Of a stretch of 64,000 bases of DNA, positions 19,180-27,343 are shown in pieces. A program made the translations under genes and the position numbers. The notes beneath the pieces were generated by a model. The model did no database searches. It had not been told where the DNA came from and saw only the letters and a list, made by a program, of their open reading frames with translations. Origin of the DNA: Acinetobacter tjernbergiae DSM 14971 = CIP 107465 (GTDB lineage: Bacteria > Pseudomonadota > Gammaproteobacteria > Pseudomonadales > Moraxellaceae); the NCBI RefSeq assembly GCF_000374425.1, contig NZ_KB894359.1:1-64000 (forward strand). The letters run 5' to 3'. Every line of letters begins with the position of its first letter. Position 1 is the first letter of the stretch.

Positions 19180-19422
19180 TTAGTGAGCTTCGCTCGCAGC
19201 TACTTCTGAAGCAGGACTTACCACTTCAGCAGTTTTCGTCTCTTGTAATTCTGGTTTATCAATTGCAGCAATCGCAGCTTGTTGCTCTGGAGTAGTCGGT
19301 GCTGATACATCTGAAGCTACTTGTTCTTGCTGTTCAACATTTTTCGCTTCCTCTTTCTTTCCACATGCAGTTAGCATCATCGGAGCAATAATTAAAGCGG
19401 CAAGGGTTAATTTCAATTTCAT
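19180..19422 (-). CDS. Small Ala/Glu-rich lipoprotein
   Basis: About 80 residues from the ATG at 19422, which begins MKLKLTLAALIIAPMMLTAC, a typical lipoprotein signal with lipobox LTAC. The frame is open 12 codons further upstream, but that would put polar residues before the signal. After the cysteine comes a low-complexity tail rich in Ala, Glu, Gln, Val and Pro with no recognisable domain, as in small entericidin-like or spacer lipoproteins. It probably sits in the outer or inner membrane facing the periplasm. Function is unknown. Confidence 0.7.
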   Translation of the reverse strand: MKLKLTLAALIIAPMMLTACGKKEEAKNVEQQEQVASDVSAPTTPEQQAAIAAIDKPELQETKTAEVVSPASEVAASEAH

Positions 19423-19507
19423 CACGGCTTTCCACAGGTACTGTTTAAGTTGTGACAAGCATATTTCAATTATGTGACATTTTTATGACGAAATATTTTA
19501 CAAAAGT

Positions 19508-19537
19508 AAAAAGAGCCGATTGATATCGACTCTTTTT
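19508..19537 (-). terminator. Terminator after pgk
   Basis: Inverted repeat AAAAAGAGCCGAT/ATCGACTCTTTTT with one mismatch, 37 bases beyond the pgk stop, with a T run on the minus strand. Confidence 0.75.
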
Positions 19538-19573
19538 AGTAATCTTCTTGAAAATTAGAAGATTAAATTCAAC

Positions 19574-20761
19574 TTAAGCACGCTCAAGCAATACCGCAAC
19601 CGCTGGTAAAGTTTTGCCTTCTACAAACTCCAAGAATGCGCCACCACCTGTTGAGATATAACCAATTTGATCAGCAACTTCATATTTATCAATCGCAGCG
19701 AGTGTGTCACCACCACCTGCAATTGAGAAACCAGCAGATTCAGCAATCGCCAATGAAAGTGCCTTCGTCCCTTCACCGAACTGATCAACTTCAAATACGC
19801 CTACTGGACCATTCCAAAGAATCGTTTTTGATGTTTTTAAGATTTCAGCAAAAGCTTGTGCTGTTTCTGGACCAACATCTAAAATCATGTCGGTGTCAGT
19901 CACATCTGCAACTTTTTTCACAATGGCTTGTGCATTTGCCAAAGAACCTAAGAAGTCTTCAAAGTTAATTTGGCTTGCATCAGCAACCACAACATCAGTC
20001 GGTAATGGAACACTTACTTTTGCAGCAATTTGTTTTGCAGTCTCAATCAAATCAGCTTCGTAAAGTGATTTACCAACATTAAAACCAGCAGCAGCTAAGA
20101 ATGTATTGGCAATACCCCCACCAACGATCAATTGATCACAAAGCGTAGAGAGTGAATTTAATACATCAAGTTTAGTTGATACTTTAGAACCAGCAACAAT
20201 TGCCACCATTGGTTTTTCAGGTGTTTGCATTGCACGACCAAGTGCATCTAATTCAGCAGCCAATAATGGACCCGCAGCAGCAACTTGAGCAAAACGCGCT
20301 ACACCTTCTGTTGACGCTTCTGCACGGTGTGCAGTACCAAATGCATCCATCACGAATACATCGCAAAGCGCTGCATATTTTTGTGCAAGTTCTTCTTTAT
20401 TTTTCTTTTCGCCGTGGTTGAAACGTACATTTTCAAGTAATACCACTTGACCCGCTTCAACTTCAACGCCATCTAAATAATCAGTGAATAATTTAACATC
20501 CTGACCCAAAGCATTACTTAAATAAGCAGCGACAGGTGCAAGTGATTGTTCTGGTTTTGGCTCACCCTCTACAGGACGACCAAGATGAGAAAATACCATC
20601 ACCGCAGCACCTTTTTCTAAAGCCGCTTTAATGGTTGGCAATGCAGCACGTAAACGTGCATCGCTGGTAATTTTCCCATTTTTTACAGGAACGTTTAAGT
20701 CTTCACGAATAAGAACACGTTTACCTGCTAAATCAAGGTCAGTCATGCGCTGAAAATTCAT
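19574..20761 (-). CDS. pgk: Phosphoglycerate kinase
   Basis: A 395-residue glycolytic and gluconeogenic enzyme that interconverts 1,3-bisphosphoglycerate plus ADP with 3-phosphoglycerate plus ATP. The substrate-binding [11 protein letters not shown] is near residue 15, followed by HLGRP and a long hinge. The nucleotide-binding motif is [11 protein letters not shown] and the C-terminal loop is [11 protein letters not shown]. The ATG at 20761 ([10 protein letters not shown]) is preferred over upstream in-frame codons because it matches the family length. It is divergent from the DUF2237 gene across a 139-bp gap holding a Fur-like palindrome. Confidence 0.97.
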   Translation of the reverse strand: MNFQRMTDLDLAGKRVLIREDLNVPVKNGKITSDARLRAALPTIKAALEKGAAVMVFSHLGRPVEGEPKPEQSLAPVAAYLSNALGQDVKLFTDYLDGVEVEAGQVVLLENVRFNHGEKKNKEELAQKYAALCDVFVMDAFGTAHRAEASTEGVARFAQVAAAGPLLAAELDALGRAMQTPEKPMVAIVAGSKVSTKLDVLNSLSTLCDQLIVGGGIANTFLAAAGFNVGKSLYEADLIETAKQIAAKVSVPLPTDVVVADASQINFEDFLGSLANAQAIVKKVADVTDTDMILDVGPETAQAFAEILKTSKTILWNGPVGVFEVDQFGEGTKALSLAIAESAGFSIAGGGDTLAAIDKYEVADQIGYISTGGGAFLEFVEGKTLPAVAVLLERA

Positions 20762-20862
20762 GGATGGCTCTCTAGTTGATTTTAAAAACGCCACAATTTT
20801 AAATGATTCTCTGAAATAAAGGTGAGTTTTTTTGCAGAAAAGCTGTCTAAACGCTCACTTTT

Positions 20863-20881
20863 GATTATGATAATCATCGTC
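20863..20881. promoter_or_regulatory. Fur-box-like palindrome
   Basis: GATTATGATAATCATCGTC matches the classical 19-bp Fur consensus GATAATGATAATCATTATC at 16 positions. Its core TGATTAT-G-ATAATCA is a perfect 7-1-7 inverted repeat. It lies 19 bases before the ATG of the DUF2237 gene and about 100 bases before pgk, so the DUF2237-maf unit is the more likely target. Binding is an inference. Confidence 0.5.
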
Positions 20882-20900
20882 ATTAAATCTTTGTATTATT

Positions 20901-21284
20901 ATGTCTATTCATCCTGATCCTAAAATTAATCGTTTAAACGTTCTTGGCGAACCTTTATCTAGTTGCTGCTATGACCCGATCACGGGCTATTTCCGTAATG
21001 GTTTTTGCCATACGGCGGTCACGGACTTAGGTCAGCACACCATGTGCGCGCAAATGACTTCAGATTTCTTAAATTTCTCACAAAAAGTAGGCAATGATTT
21101 AATTACGCCTTTACCAGAAGTGGGTTTCCCTGGATTAAAACCAGGTGATTTTTGGTGTATCTGTGTCACACGTTGGGTTGAAGCATACGAAGCAGGTCAT
21201 GCCCCACCTATCAAGTTGAATGCATGCCATAATGCGGTTTTGCATTATGTGCCGCTTAATATCCTTGTGGAATATGCGGTCTAG
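20901..21284 (+). CDS. DUF2237 family protein
   Basis: A 127-residue cytoplasmic protein of the conserved DUF2237 family. The hallmark features are LNVLGEPLSSCCYDPITGYFRNGFC at the start (residues 14-38), a THTMCAQMT-like stretch, FSQKVGNDLITP, and GLKPGDFWCICVTRW followed by APPIKLNACHNAVLH. Five conserved cysteines suggest a metal site or redox role, but the function of the family is unknown. The stop codon overlaps the GTG of the maf-type gene by one base. A Fur-like palindrome lies just upstream. Confidence 0.9.
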   Translation: MSIHPDPKINRLNVLGEPLSSCCYDPITGYFRNGFCHTAVTDLGQHTMCAQMTSDFLNFSQKVGNDLITPLPEVGFPGLKPGDFWCICVTRWVEAYEAGHAPPIKLNACHNAVLHYVPLNILVEYAV

Positions 21285-21877
21285 TGAATCAGTTTGAATT
21301 GATTTTGGCGTCGAGCAGCCAAACCCGTAAAGACTTAATGAATCGTTTAAGGCTCGATTATGATTGCATTTCACCCGATATTGATGAATCTGCAATGGGT
21401 GAATTGCATGCAGATGATTTAGCCAAGCGCCTTGCTTTTCAGAAAGCACAAGTTATTGCACAACAACATCCAAATGCGATTGTGATTGGTTCTGATCAAG
21501 TCGCTTGGCGTGAACATGCGCCTTATGACTTTATTGGTAAGCCTTTGAGTGTTGAAAATGCCATTCAACAATTACAGGCAAACTCAGGGAAAACGGTGTT
21601 TTTTAGTACGGCGCTCAGTGTTCAACATTTACAGTCTGGCTTTGAAGCCACACTGGTTGAGCATTACCAAGTGAAATTTCGTCAACTGACGCTGGCTGAA
21701 ATTGAGCGTTATATTGAAATAGATCAGCCCTTGCATTGTGCGGGTAGTTTTAAATGTGAAAGCTTGGGGATTAGCTTATTTGAAAAAATGGTTGGTGATG
21801 ATCAAACTACGTTGATTGGTTTACCAATGATTCAGTTATGCAATATCTTACGTGCTTTCGAGCTTAAGGTTCCTTAG
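21284..21877 (+). CDS. Maf/YceF-type nucleotide pyrophosphatase
   Basis: A 197-residue Maf-superfamily enzyme that hydrolyses non-canonical or methylated nucleoside triphosphates such as m7GTP (YceF) to monophosphates. The family start ILASSSQTRKDLMNRL (residues 6-21) is followed by the central VIGSDQVAW, GKP, and CAGSFKCESLGISLFE. The presence of CAGSFK rather than the YhdE pattern favours the YceF subgroup. It begins with GTG overlapping the preceding stop (TAGTG), so it is translationally coupled to the DUF2237 gene. Confidence 0.9.
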   Translation: MNQFELILASSSQTRKDLMNRLRLDYDCISPDIDESAMGELHADDLAKRLAFQKAQVIAQQHPNAIVIGSDQVAWREHAPYDFIGKPLSVENAIQQLQANSGKTVFFSTALSVQHLQSGFEATLVEHYQVKFRQLTLAEIERYIEIDQPLHCAGSFKCESLGISLFEKMVGDDQTTLIGLPMIQLCNILRAFELKVP

Positions 21878-21957
21878 AAAACCTTATCTAAGCTTATTGA
21901 GACAAGGTATTTTTTCAGATCAATTAAGTTAGATACAGCTCTGATCCCTTTTTTTCA

Positions 21958-22335
21958 CTATAAACACGTATAGCCACTATCCTGAAGGCCTTGTTTAATA
22001 ACCTTTGCATTCTCTTCAGGCATTGTTTCTTTTAATTGTTCGATTGATTTCTGAAAATATGGATGAACTTTAGATTGATTAGCTATATAAGTAATCCTTT
22101 CCGCTGCCTGTACCGCATCACAAACGGTTTTTTTATCTTTAATTTTATTCAGATCAAAATCATTATCTATTAAAACTTCAAATCCATTCATTAATGCAGG
22201 CATATCGCTGTAAATAATTTTTAATAAAGCATAGAATTCCTTCATATCTTTTTTTGTTGGCTCTGCTTCATAAGCCTGTGTTGAGGTTGATCCCATCAAA
22301 GCGATTAATGTAAGAAATAGCGCAATCTTTTTCAT
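21958..22335 (-). CDS. Small secreted protein of unknown function
   Basis: A 125-residue protein with a signal peptide (basic MKK, hydrophobic core, cleavage probably after TQA near residue 21). The mature part is helical and highly charged, with two cysteines (TVCDA and YTCL) that could pair in the periplasm. No family is recognised. It is flanked by the convergent maf gene and, 205 bases upstream, the end of smvA. Confidence 0.65.
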   Translation of the reverse strand: MKKIALFLTLIALMGSTSTQAYEAEPTKKDMKEFYALLKIIYSDMPALMNGFEVLIDNDFDLNKIKDKKTVCDAVQAAERITYIANQSKVHPYFQKSIEQLKETMPEENAKVIKQGLQDSGYTCL

Positions 22336-22502
22336 TTTATAAGTTATTGCAAAATATATGAAAAATTAGTATATCATTTCATTATTAGCACTGAAAACTA
22401 GATTTATGAACCTTTATTACAGCATAACAAATTATTAATATTGGATTTTGCTCTAACGCTATCAAATTTTAGTACTAACACCTTATTTTTTTATTTTAGC
22501 AG

Positions 22503-22533
22503 ACCCTTACCCAAACCTAATTTGGATAAGGGT
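22503..22533 (-). terminator. Terminator after smvA
   Basis: A 13-bp inverted repeat (ACCCTTACCCAAA with TTTGGATAAGGGT, one mismatch) begins eight bases after the smvA stop. The minus-strand downstream region is A/T-rich rather than a pure T run. Confidence 0.5.
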
Positions 22534-22540
22534 AAACCAA

Positions 22541-24031
22541 CTATTCTTCTGCTGAAAAAACTCTCTTCGGCAAAGCAAACCAAATAAAAATTGCCAATAC
22601 CAAGAATAATAGAGCTGCTACATTCAGCACTGAACGATGCGATTGGCTAAAAGCCTGTTTTGCAGCTTCAATCACATGCTCAGCAATCACTGGCTGTAAT
22701 TGCTTGGCAGCTTGAACCGCCTCACCAATCGAACTGCTTACCTGTTCAATGATATTATGTGGCACATCGGTTGGCACCACAATCGAGTTTGCATAAAACC
22801 ATGACAACATCAAACCGAAAAAGGCAATTCCCAGACCCGCCCCCAGTTCATAAGCCATCCCTTCAATTGCCCCTGCTGCTGTCGCCTTACTTGGTGGCAC
22901 TGAAGACATAATTGCAGAGGTTGAAGCCAATAATGCAATTTCAACACTCAGACCCAAAACAATCATCCAGCCCCATGCTTGCATCTGCGCCTGCATAAAG
23001 TCAGTATTTGCCAAGCCCCATAAACTTAAAGCACTCATCAACATACCAAGAGATGCAACTGAACGCAGACCGAAACGGTTGACCAGCATACTAGCGACTG
23101 GGCCTCCTAAACTGATCGCAATCATAAATGGTAAAATAAACGCCCCTGCTGCCAACGGTGAAAGCTGATAAACAAATTGCAGTTCCTGAGAAATCAGCAA
23201 TTCAAAGCCAACCAAAGCCATCATTGATACAATCGCCATCACTACACCTGTCGCAATCACAGGATGTTTGAATAATTGAATATCAATCATTGGAGAGGTT
23301 GATGTGAGCTGTGTACGAATAAAGCCAATCAATAAACTAAAACCCACTGCAAAGATCAAAACTGACCAGATACTAAAGCCGTGCATCACAGTCTTGATCG
23401 CATAGATCATACTTAGAATGGCAACCACCAATACAATAGCCTGTAACAAGTTAAGATTCTGCTTCGGTTGCCCTGCCTGTTTCGGAATGACAAATATAGT
23501 AAAAATAATGACAGCAAGCATAATCGGAACATTAATCAAGAAGACTGAACCCCAATGAAAATGCTCCAAAAGAAAACCACCCAATAATGGGCCAAATGCT
23601 GCACCACCGCCGCCAACTGTAGCCCAAATGCCTAGAGCAAAATTACGTTGTTTTTCATCAAGAAAAGTATTACGAACCGCAGATAAAGTCGCAGGTAAAA
23701 TCATGGCTGCACCAACCGCCAATAAAGCACGTGAACCAATCAGTGCATATGCAGTAGAAGAAAATGCGGCCGCCAATGATGCTAGGCCAAACAGAATTCC
23801 ACCAATCACCATGAGCTTTTTAAAGCCAATACGATCTCCCAATGCCCCCATCGGCAAAATAAGACCTGCCATGACCAAAGAATAAATATCAATAATCCAC
23901 AGCAATTCATTTGCCGATAATGAAAGTGACTCACTTAAAGTCGGTGTTGCGACATGGAGGACGGTTGCATCAATTGATACAGGGAGGTAGATCAATACAA
24001 CGATTGCAAGAATTAACCACTTGCTAGACAT
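22541..24031 (-). CDS. smvA: SmvA-like MFS multidrug (biocide) efflux pump, DHA2 family
   Basis: A 496-residue proton-driven exporter with about 14 membrane helices. It closely follows enterobacterial SmvA, which exports methyl viologen, acriflavine and cationic biocides such as chlorhexidine. The N-terminus (KWLILAIVVLIYLPVSIDAT) and the motif LVMAGLILPMGALGDRIGFK at helices 2-3 match, as do GGAAFGPLLGG (motif C) and AAGAIEGMAYELGAGLGIA. The ATG at 24031 has GAGGA six bases upstream and is chosen over an ATG at 24052, which overlaps the operator. It is divergent from its likely TetR regulator. Confidence 0.93.
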   Translation of the reverse strand: MSSKWLILAIVVLIYLPVSIDATVLHVATPTLSESLSLSANELLWIIDIYSLVMAGLILPMGALGDRIGFKKLMVIGGILFGLASLAAAFSSTAYALIGSRALLAVGAAMILPATLSAVRNTFLDEKQRNFALGIWATVGGGGAAFGPLLGGFLLEHFHWGSVFLINVPIMLAVIIFTIFVIPKQAGQPKQNLNLLQAIVLVVAILSMIYAIKTVMHGFSIWSVLIFAVGFSLLIGFIRTQLTSTSPMIDIQLFKHPVIATGVVMAIVSMMALVGFELLISQELQFVYQLSPLAAGAFILPFMIAISLGGPVASMLVNRFGLRSVASLGMLMSALSLWGLANTDFMQAQMQAWGWMIVLGLSVEIALLASTSAIMSSVPPSKATAAGAIEGMAYELGAGLGIAFFGLMLSWFYANSIVVPTDVPHNIIEQVSSSIGEAVQAAKQLQPVIAEHVIEAAKQAFSQSHRSVLNVAALLFLVLAIFIWFALPKRVFSAEE

Positions 24032-24044
24032 AAATTCCTCTAAA

Positions 24045-24060
24045 TTGGACATGCGTTCAA
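24045..24060. promoter_or_regulatory. Operator-like palindrome 1 of the smvA/smvR intergenic region
   Basis: TTGGACATGCGTTCAA is an imperfect palindrome that matches the reverse complement of the second site (24083-24098) at 14 of 16 positions. It is 14 bases before the chosen smvA ATG, a position where a bound TetR dimer could block transcription. Confidence 0.6.
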
Positions 24061-24082
24061 GTTGGTGTTATTATAATCAAAA

Positions 24083-24098
24083 TTGAACACTTGTCCAA
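24083..24098. promoter_or_regulatory. Operator-like palindrome 2 of the smvA/smvR intergenic region
   Basis: TTGAACACTTGTCCAA, whose reverse complement TTGGACAAGTGTTCAA differs from site 1 by only two bases. The site centres are 38 bp apart. This is likely a TetR-type operator serving both divergent promoters. Confidence 0.6.
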
Positions 24099-24156
24099 TT
24101 TTAAAATATGCGTTATTTTGTTCGTGTTTGTGACTACTGCCTAAGGCACTGAATGT

Positions 24157-24747
24157 ATGGCTTATTTAAATAAAGAACAACGTCGTGAAATGATTCTACA
24201 AGCAGCCATGCAGGTTGCCTTGCACGAAGGTTTTTCTGCGATGACCGTTCGCCGTATTGCCACCGAAGCACAAACATCAACTGGGCAAGTCCATCATCAT
24301 TTTACTTCTAACTCGCATTTAAAAGCAGAAGCATTTATTAAGCTTATGCAGCAACTTGATGAGATTGAAAACCAAGTTCATACTACAAATTATTTACAAC
24401 GCCTCTCACTTCTACTTGGATGTGAAAATATTGAACAAATTCAACCCTATTTACGACTCTGGAATGAAGCCGAAGTTTTAATTGATCAGGATCAAGAAAT
24501 TAAATTTGCCTATAATATTGCCATGCAAGATTGGCATCGTTCTATTGTTCGCATAATAGATGAGGGACAAAATCATGGTGAATTCCATTTCGATACAGAC
24601 AGCTATGATATTGCATGGCGGTTGATTGCCTTTGTCTGTGGGCTAGAAGGTATTTATAAACTGGGATTGAATGGTTTAAATGAGGTAGATTTTAAAAGAC
24701 ATACTGACGCGATTATTCAGGCAGAGCTATTTAAAAACAAAATTTAG
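24157..24747 (+). CDS. smvR: SmvR-like TetR family repressor
   Basis: A 196-residue TetR-type regulator. The N-terminal DNA-binding domain (residues 8-50) contains the helix-turn-helix MTVRRIATEAQTSTGQVHHHF. The C-terminal domain is a helical ligand-binding region ending around FVCGLEGIYKLGL. Its divergent placement next to smvA mirrors the smvA-smvR arrangement of enterobacteria, where loss of SmvR raises biocide resistance. Two near-identical palindromes in the 125-bp gap are the likely binding sites. The symbol rests on context plus N-terminal resemblance. Confidence 0.85.
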   Translation: MAYLNKEQRREMILQAAMQVALHEGFSAMTVRRIATEAQTSTGQVHHHFTSNSHLKAEAFIKLMQQLDEIENQVHTTNYLQRLSLLLGCENIEQIQPYLRLWNEAEVLIDQDQEIKFAYNIAMQDWHRSIVRIIDEGQNHGEFHFDTDSYDIAWRLIAFVCGLEGIYKLGLNGLNEVDFKRHTDAIIQAELFKNKI

Positions 24748-24842
24748 ATAAATAAAATATAGATTTAGTATAAATCTCGAAGCTGATTTTTTTCTAAACA
24801 ATTACTGCATTTTTAAGAAAGTTAATAAATTTAAAATAAATG

Positions 24843-24872
24843 TGAGGCTGTTATTTATTATAGGCAGCCTCA
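24843..24872 (-). terminator. Terminator after the serine hydrolase gene
   Basis: TGAGGCTG and CAGCCTCA form an eight-bp stem 16 bases past the stop. Downstream on the minus strand is T/A-rich. Confidence 0.5.
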
Positions 24873-24887
24873 TTACACCAGATCAAA

Positions 24888-26141
24888 TTAAAACCAGCCT
24901 TTCCGCCCATTTAAAATTGCATCTGCACAACGCAAGGTTTCTTGGCTTAAACCCCACAAACGATAATCACCTGTTGCAGAGGTCATATTAAAATTATGCG
25001 TATAAGCAAAACTCAGTTCACGATCTGGATCACACCACGCTCCAGAACCATTAAAACCAACATGACCAAAACCATGTGGCGCACGTTTGCCCATCGTCAA
25101 AATACGGTGATAACCCAAACGCCAATGCATTGGAATTGGCATCACTCGATCACGTGCTTTAGATTGTACAGTGCTTAACTGCTTAAACACTTCTGGACGA
25201 ATCAATTGTTGACCATTCCACTGCCCTTGATTGGCAAGCATGGCATATACTTTGGCAAGACTATCAGCAGTAAACACGCCATTAGCGGCAGGAATCACAG
25301 CTTGTAAACCAGCATCACTATAAAAACTAAAATTACGCATGCCTTTTGGAATCATCGCATCTTGGAAATCTTGAGGGCTTTGTCCTGAAAGTTCTAAGAA
25401 TTTTTCTGACAAAGAGGCTGCACGTGGTTGATCTGTTTTTTTAACTTGTGGCTTTGGTGCAGATGGTTTTTTAGGTTTTTCAAGTAACCGTGCTACCCGC
25501 TGCAATTCAGAAGTTGGTGTACCAAAATATGCACCATTCAACTCAAGTGGTTGCACTAGATAACGTTGCATTAACCAACTTAAAGGCTGTTTCGCTGCTT
25601 TTTCAATCACCCCACCCACGAGCCAACCATAAGTCAGCGGTTGATAAGCAAAACTTTGTCCTGCTGCAAAACGTGGTGTAGCAGCTGCCATTACCTCTAA
25701 CATATGCGACCAATCCAACATTTCTGTTGCTGACTCAATCGTATTACGAATATCGAATAAACCACTCTGATGCGATAAAACATGACGCAATGTCATATTC
25801 GCTTTACCATTTTGGGCAAACTCAGGCCAATAATGTGCAATTGGCTGATCATAATCAAGTAAGCCTTCACTCACTAAAATATGTGCAAGCGTTGCTAAAA
25901 TTCCTTTACCTGTCGAATAACACATTGCCAAAGTATCAGATTGCCAATCTTCTTCTTGAGATTTCTTACCTGTAAAAATATCGACAACTTTCTGACCTTT
26001 GAAATAAACCACCAATGCCGCACCGCCTTGATGGCTTCGTGCATCTTGCAAACGACTGAATTGGGTTGCTAAGTCAATAAAACGCTCATCAACATTGCCA
26101 TGATAGTTATGCGTATCGGCAAATAAAATCTCTTTAATCAA
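24888..26141 (-). CDS. Beta-lactamase-fold serine hydrolase (class C/EstB type)
   Basis: A 417-residue member of the beta-lactamase/D-alanyl-D-alanine carboxypeptidase-like family PF00144. The catalytic serine lies in CYSTGKG near residue 95 (SxxK motif STGK). A tyrosine box follows in AYQPLTYGWL near 165-174, and the C-terminal HGFGHVGFNGSG corresponds to the KTG-like strand. No signal peptide is seen, so it is probably a cytoplasmic esterase rather than a secreted beta-lactamase. A Lys/Pro-rich insert (PKKPSAPKPQVKK) interrupts the domain near 225. It lies beside lipid genes but is separated by a repeat-like region. Confidence 0.88.
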   Translation of the reverse strand: MIKEILFADTHNYHGNVDERFIDLATQFSRLQDARSHQGGAALVVYFKGQKVVDIFTGKKSQEEDWQSDTLAMCYSTGKGILATLAHILVSEGLLDYDQPIAHYWPEFAQNGKANMTLRHVLSHQSGLFDIRNTIESATEMLDWSHMLEVMAAATPRFAAGQSFAYQPLTYGWLVGGVIEKAAKQPLSWLMQRYLVQPLELNGAYFGTPTSELQRVARLLEKPKKPSAPKPQVKKTDQPRAASLSEKFLELSGQSPQDFQDAMIPKGMRNFSFYSDAGLQAVIPAANGVFTADSLAKVYAMLANQGQWNGQQLIRPEVFKQLSTVQSKARDRVMPIPMHWRLGYHRILTMGKRAPHGFGHVGFNGSGAWCDPDRELSFAYTHNFNMTSATGDYRLWGLSQETLRCADAILNGRKGWF

Positions 26142-26198
26142 TGCACATATCCTTATGATATTTATATTCTTTAAATAACTCTTTTACGGATAAAAGGG

Positions 26199-26407
26199 CT
26201 GACTCAACCAGAATGCCAATCAGTTAAGTATTTTTAATTCCCCTTGTGAAGCAATGCTTCTCACCTTTTTCAAAGGAGGGAGTATTTCAAAATTCAATAC
26301 AGTGTTGAATTCAATGGTGTTCCCCTCTTTTTCAAAGAGGGGTTAGGGGAGATTTATTAATCAGTAATAATGAAATTACGCTTAACTGATCAGCATTACT
26401 GACTCAA
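26199..26407. repeat. MITE-like element with terminal inverted repeats and 9-bp direct repeats
   Basis: The 9-mer CTGACTCAA occurs at 26199-26207 and 26399-26407. Between the copies, imperfect terminal inverted repeats of 17 bases (26212-26228 and 26381-26397) match at 15 positions. Inside are two hairpins with TTC loops: CCTTT/AAAGG at 26264-26276 and CCCCTCTTT/AAAGAGGGG at 26322-26342, the latter followed by GGTTAGGGGAGATTT. No open reading frame is present. The direct repeats look like a target-site duplication. Similar GGTTAGGGGAGA segments are, from memory, common between Acinetobacter genes. Confidence 0.55.
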
Positions 26408-26422
26408 TCATACGATTCAGTA

Positions 26423-27277
26423 TTAAAGTGCTTTCACTGTTCCCGCAACATGCGGCTTTTTAGATTTAACGTTACGAATCAAGAAGTCAGTTTGTTTTGA
26501 TTCAGCAGCTGTTAAAAACTCAACAGTTGATGGTAAATACATCGGCAATTTAAACCAAACATCTGCTTCATAAGCAGTTGGTAACTCAATACTCGCCAAA
26601 GCTTTTGCCTTACTCCACATCCCATGTGCAATCGCTTGTTTAAAACCAAATGCTTTAGCTGTGACTGCATGAATATGAATCAAGTTAAAATCACCTGAAA
26701 TCAATGCGTAGCGGCGACCAGTATTCTCAGAAATATTCCATTCTGCTTTTGGCTGATATGCAGGCTCTTTAGAGTCTTTCGATTTTTCAGAAGCTTTTTT
26801 CTCAGTTTTTTGACGTGATAAATAAGTCGTTAAACTTTCCATCACCACTTCACCGCCCACTTTGGCAGTTGTAATGAAATCGAATTGTAAGCCTTTATCA
26901 TGTGGCTGAAGTTCGCCAAATTTACATGACAACGTAATTTGCTCATTTACAGCGATTTTACGTGTTTGTTTGATTTGGTTACGAATATGTACCAAACCTA
27001 AAATTGCGAATGGAAATGCTTCGCTCGTCATCATGTGCATTTGCAAGCTTTGAGACAACACAGCTAGATAAATTGCCGGAACAAAACCATCATTTTTAGA
27101 ACCACAAACTTCGTTATAGCTTTCTAAATGTTTTGCATCAATCTTCAATGTATCTACCACATATTCAACTTGTGGTAATACTTTTTCGCCTTTTGGCTTT
27201 TTAAAAATTAAACCTTGAATGACCTTTGGATAAGCTAAATAAGGTTTTGGTAATTGACTAAAATGGCGTGTATTCAT
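26423..27277 (-). CDS. MaoC-type acyl dehydratase/enoyl hydratase
   Basis: A 284-residue double-hotdog protein. The C-terminal half has the hydratase motif SGDFNLIHIHAVTAKAFGF with the catalytic Asp/His pair, followed by AIAHGMWSKA. The N-terminal half is a degenerate hotdog. It is predicted to interconvert 3-hydroxyacyl and 2-enoyl thioesters. The ATG at 27277 has AAAGGTT upstream and is preferred over the open frame to 27331. It follows the FabG4-type reductase gene by about 66 bases, giving the same order as mycobacterial htdX and fabG4. Confidence 0.88.
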   Translation of the reverse strand: MNTRHFSQLPKPYLAYPKVIQGLIFKKPKGEKVLPQVEYVVDTLKIDAKHLESYNEVCGSKNDGFVPAIYLAVLSQSLQMHMMTSEAFPFAILGLVHIRNQIKQTRKIAVNEQITLSCKFGELQPHDKGLQFDFITTAKVGGEVVMESLTTYLSRQKTEKKASEKSKDSKEPAYQPKAEWNISENTGRRYALISGDFNLIHIHAVTAKAFGFKQAIAHGMWSKAKALASIELPTAYEADVWFKLPMYLPSTVEFLTAAESKQTDFLIRNVKSKKPHVAGTVKAL

Positions 27278-27343
27278 ATTGAACCTTTCTATATTTTTAT
27301 AAAAAAGGGATGCACAAGCACCCCTCTTCAAAACTTTTAACGC

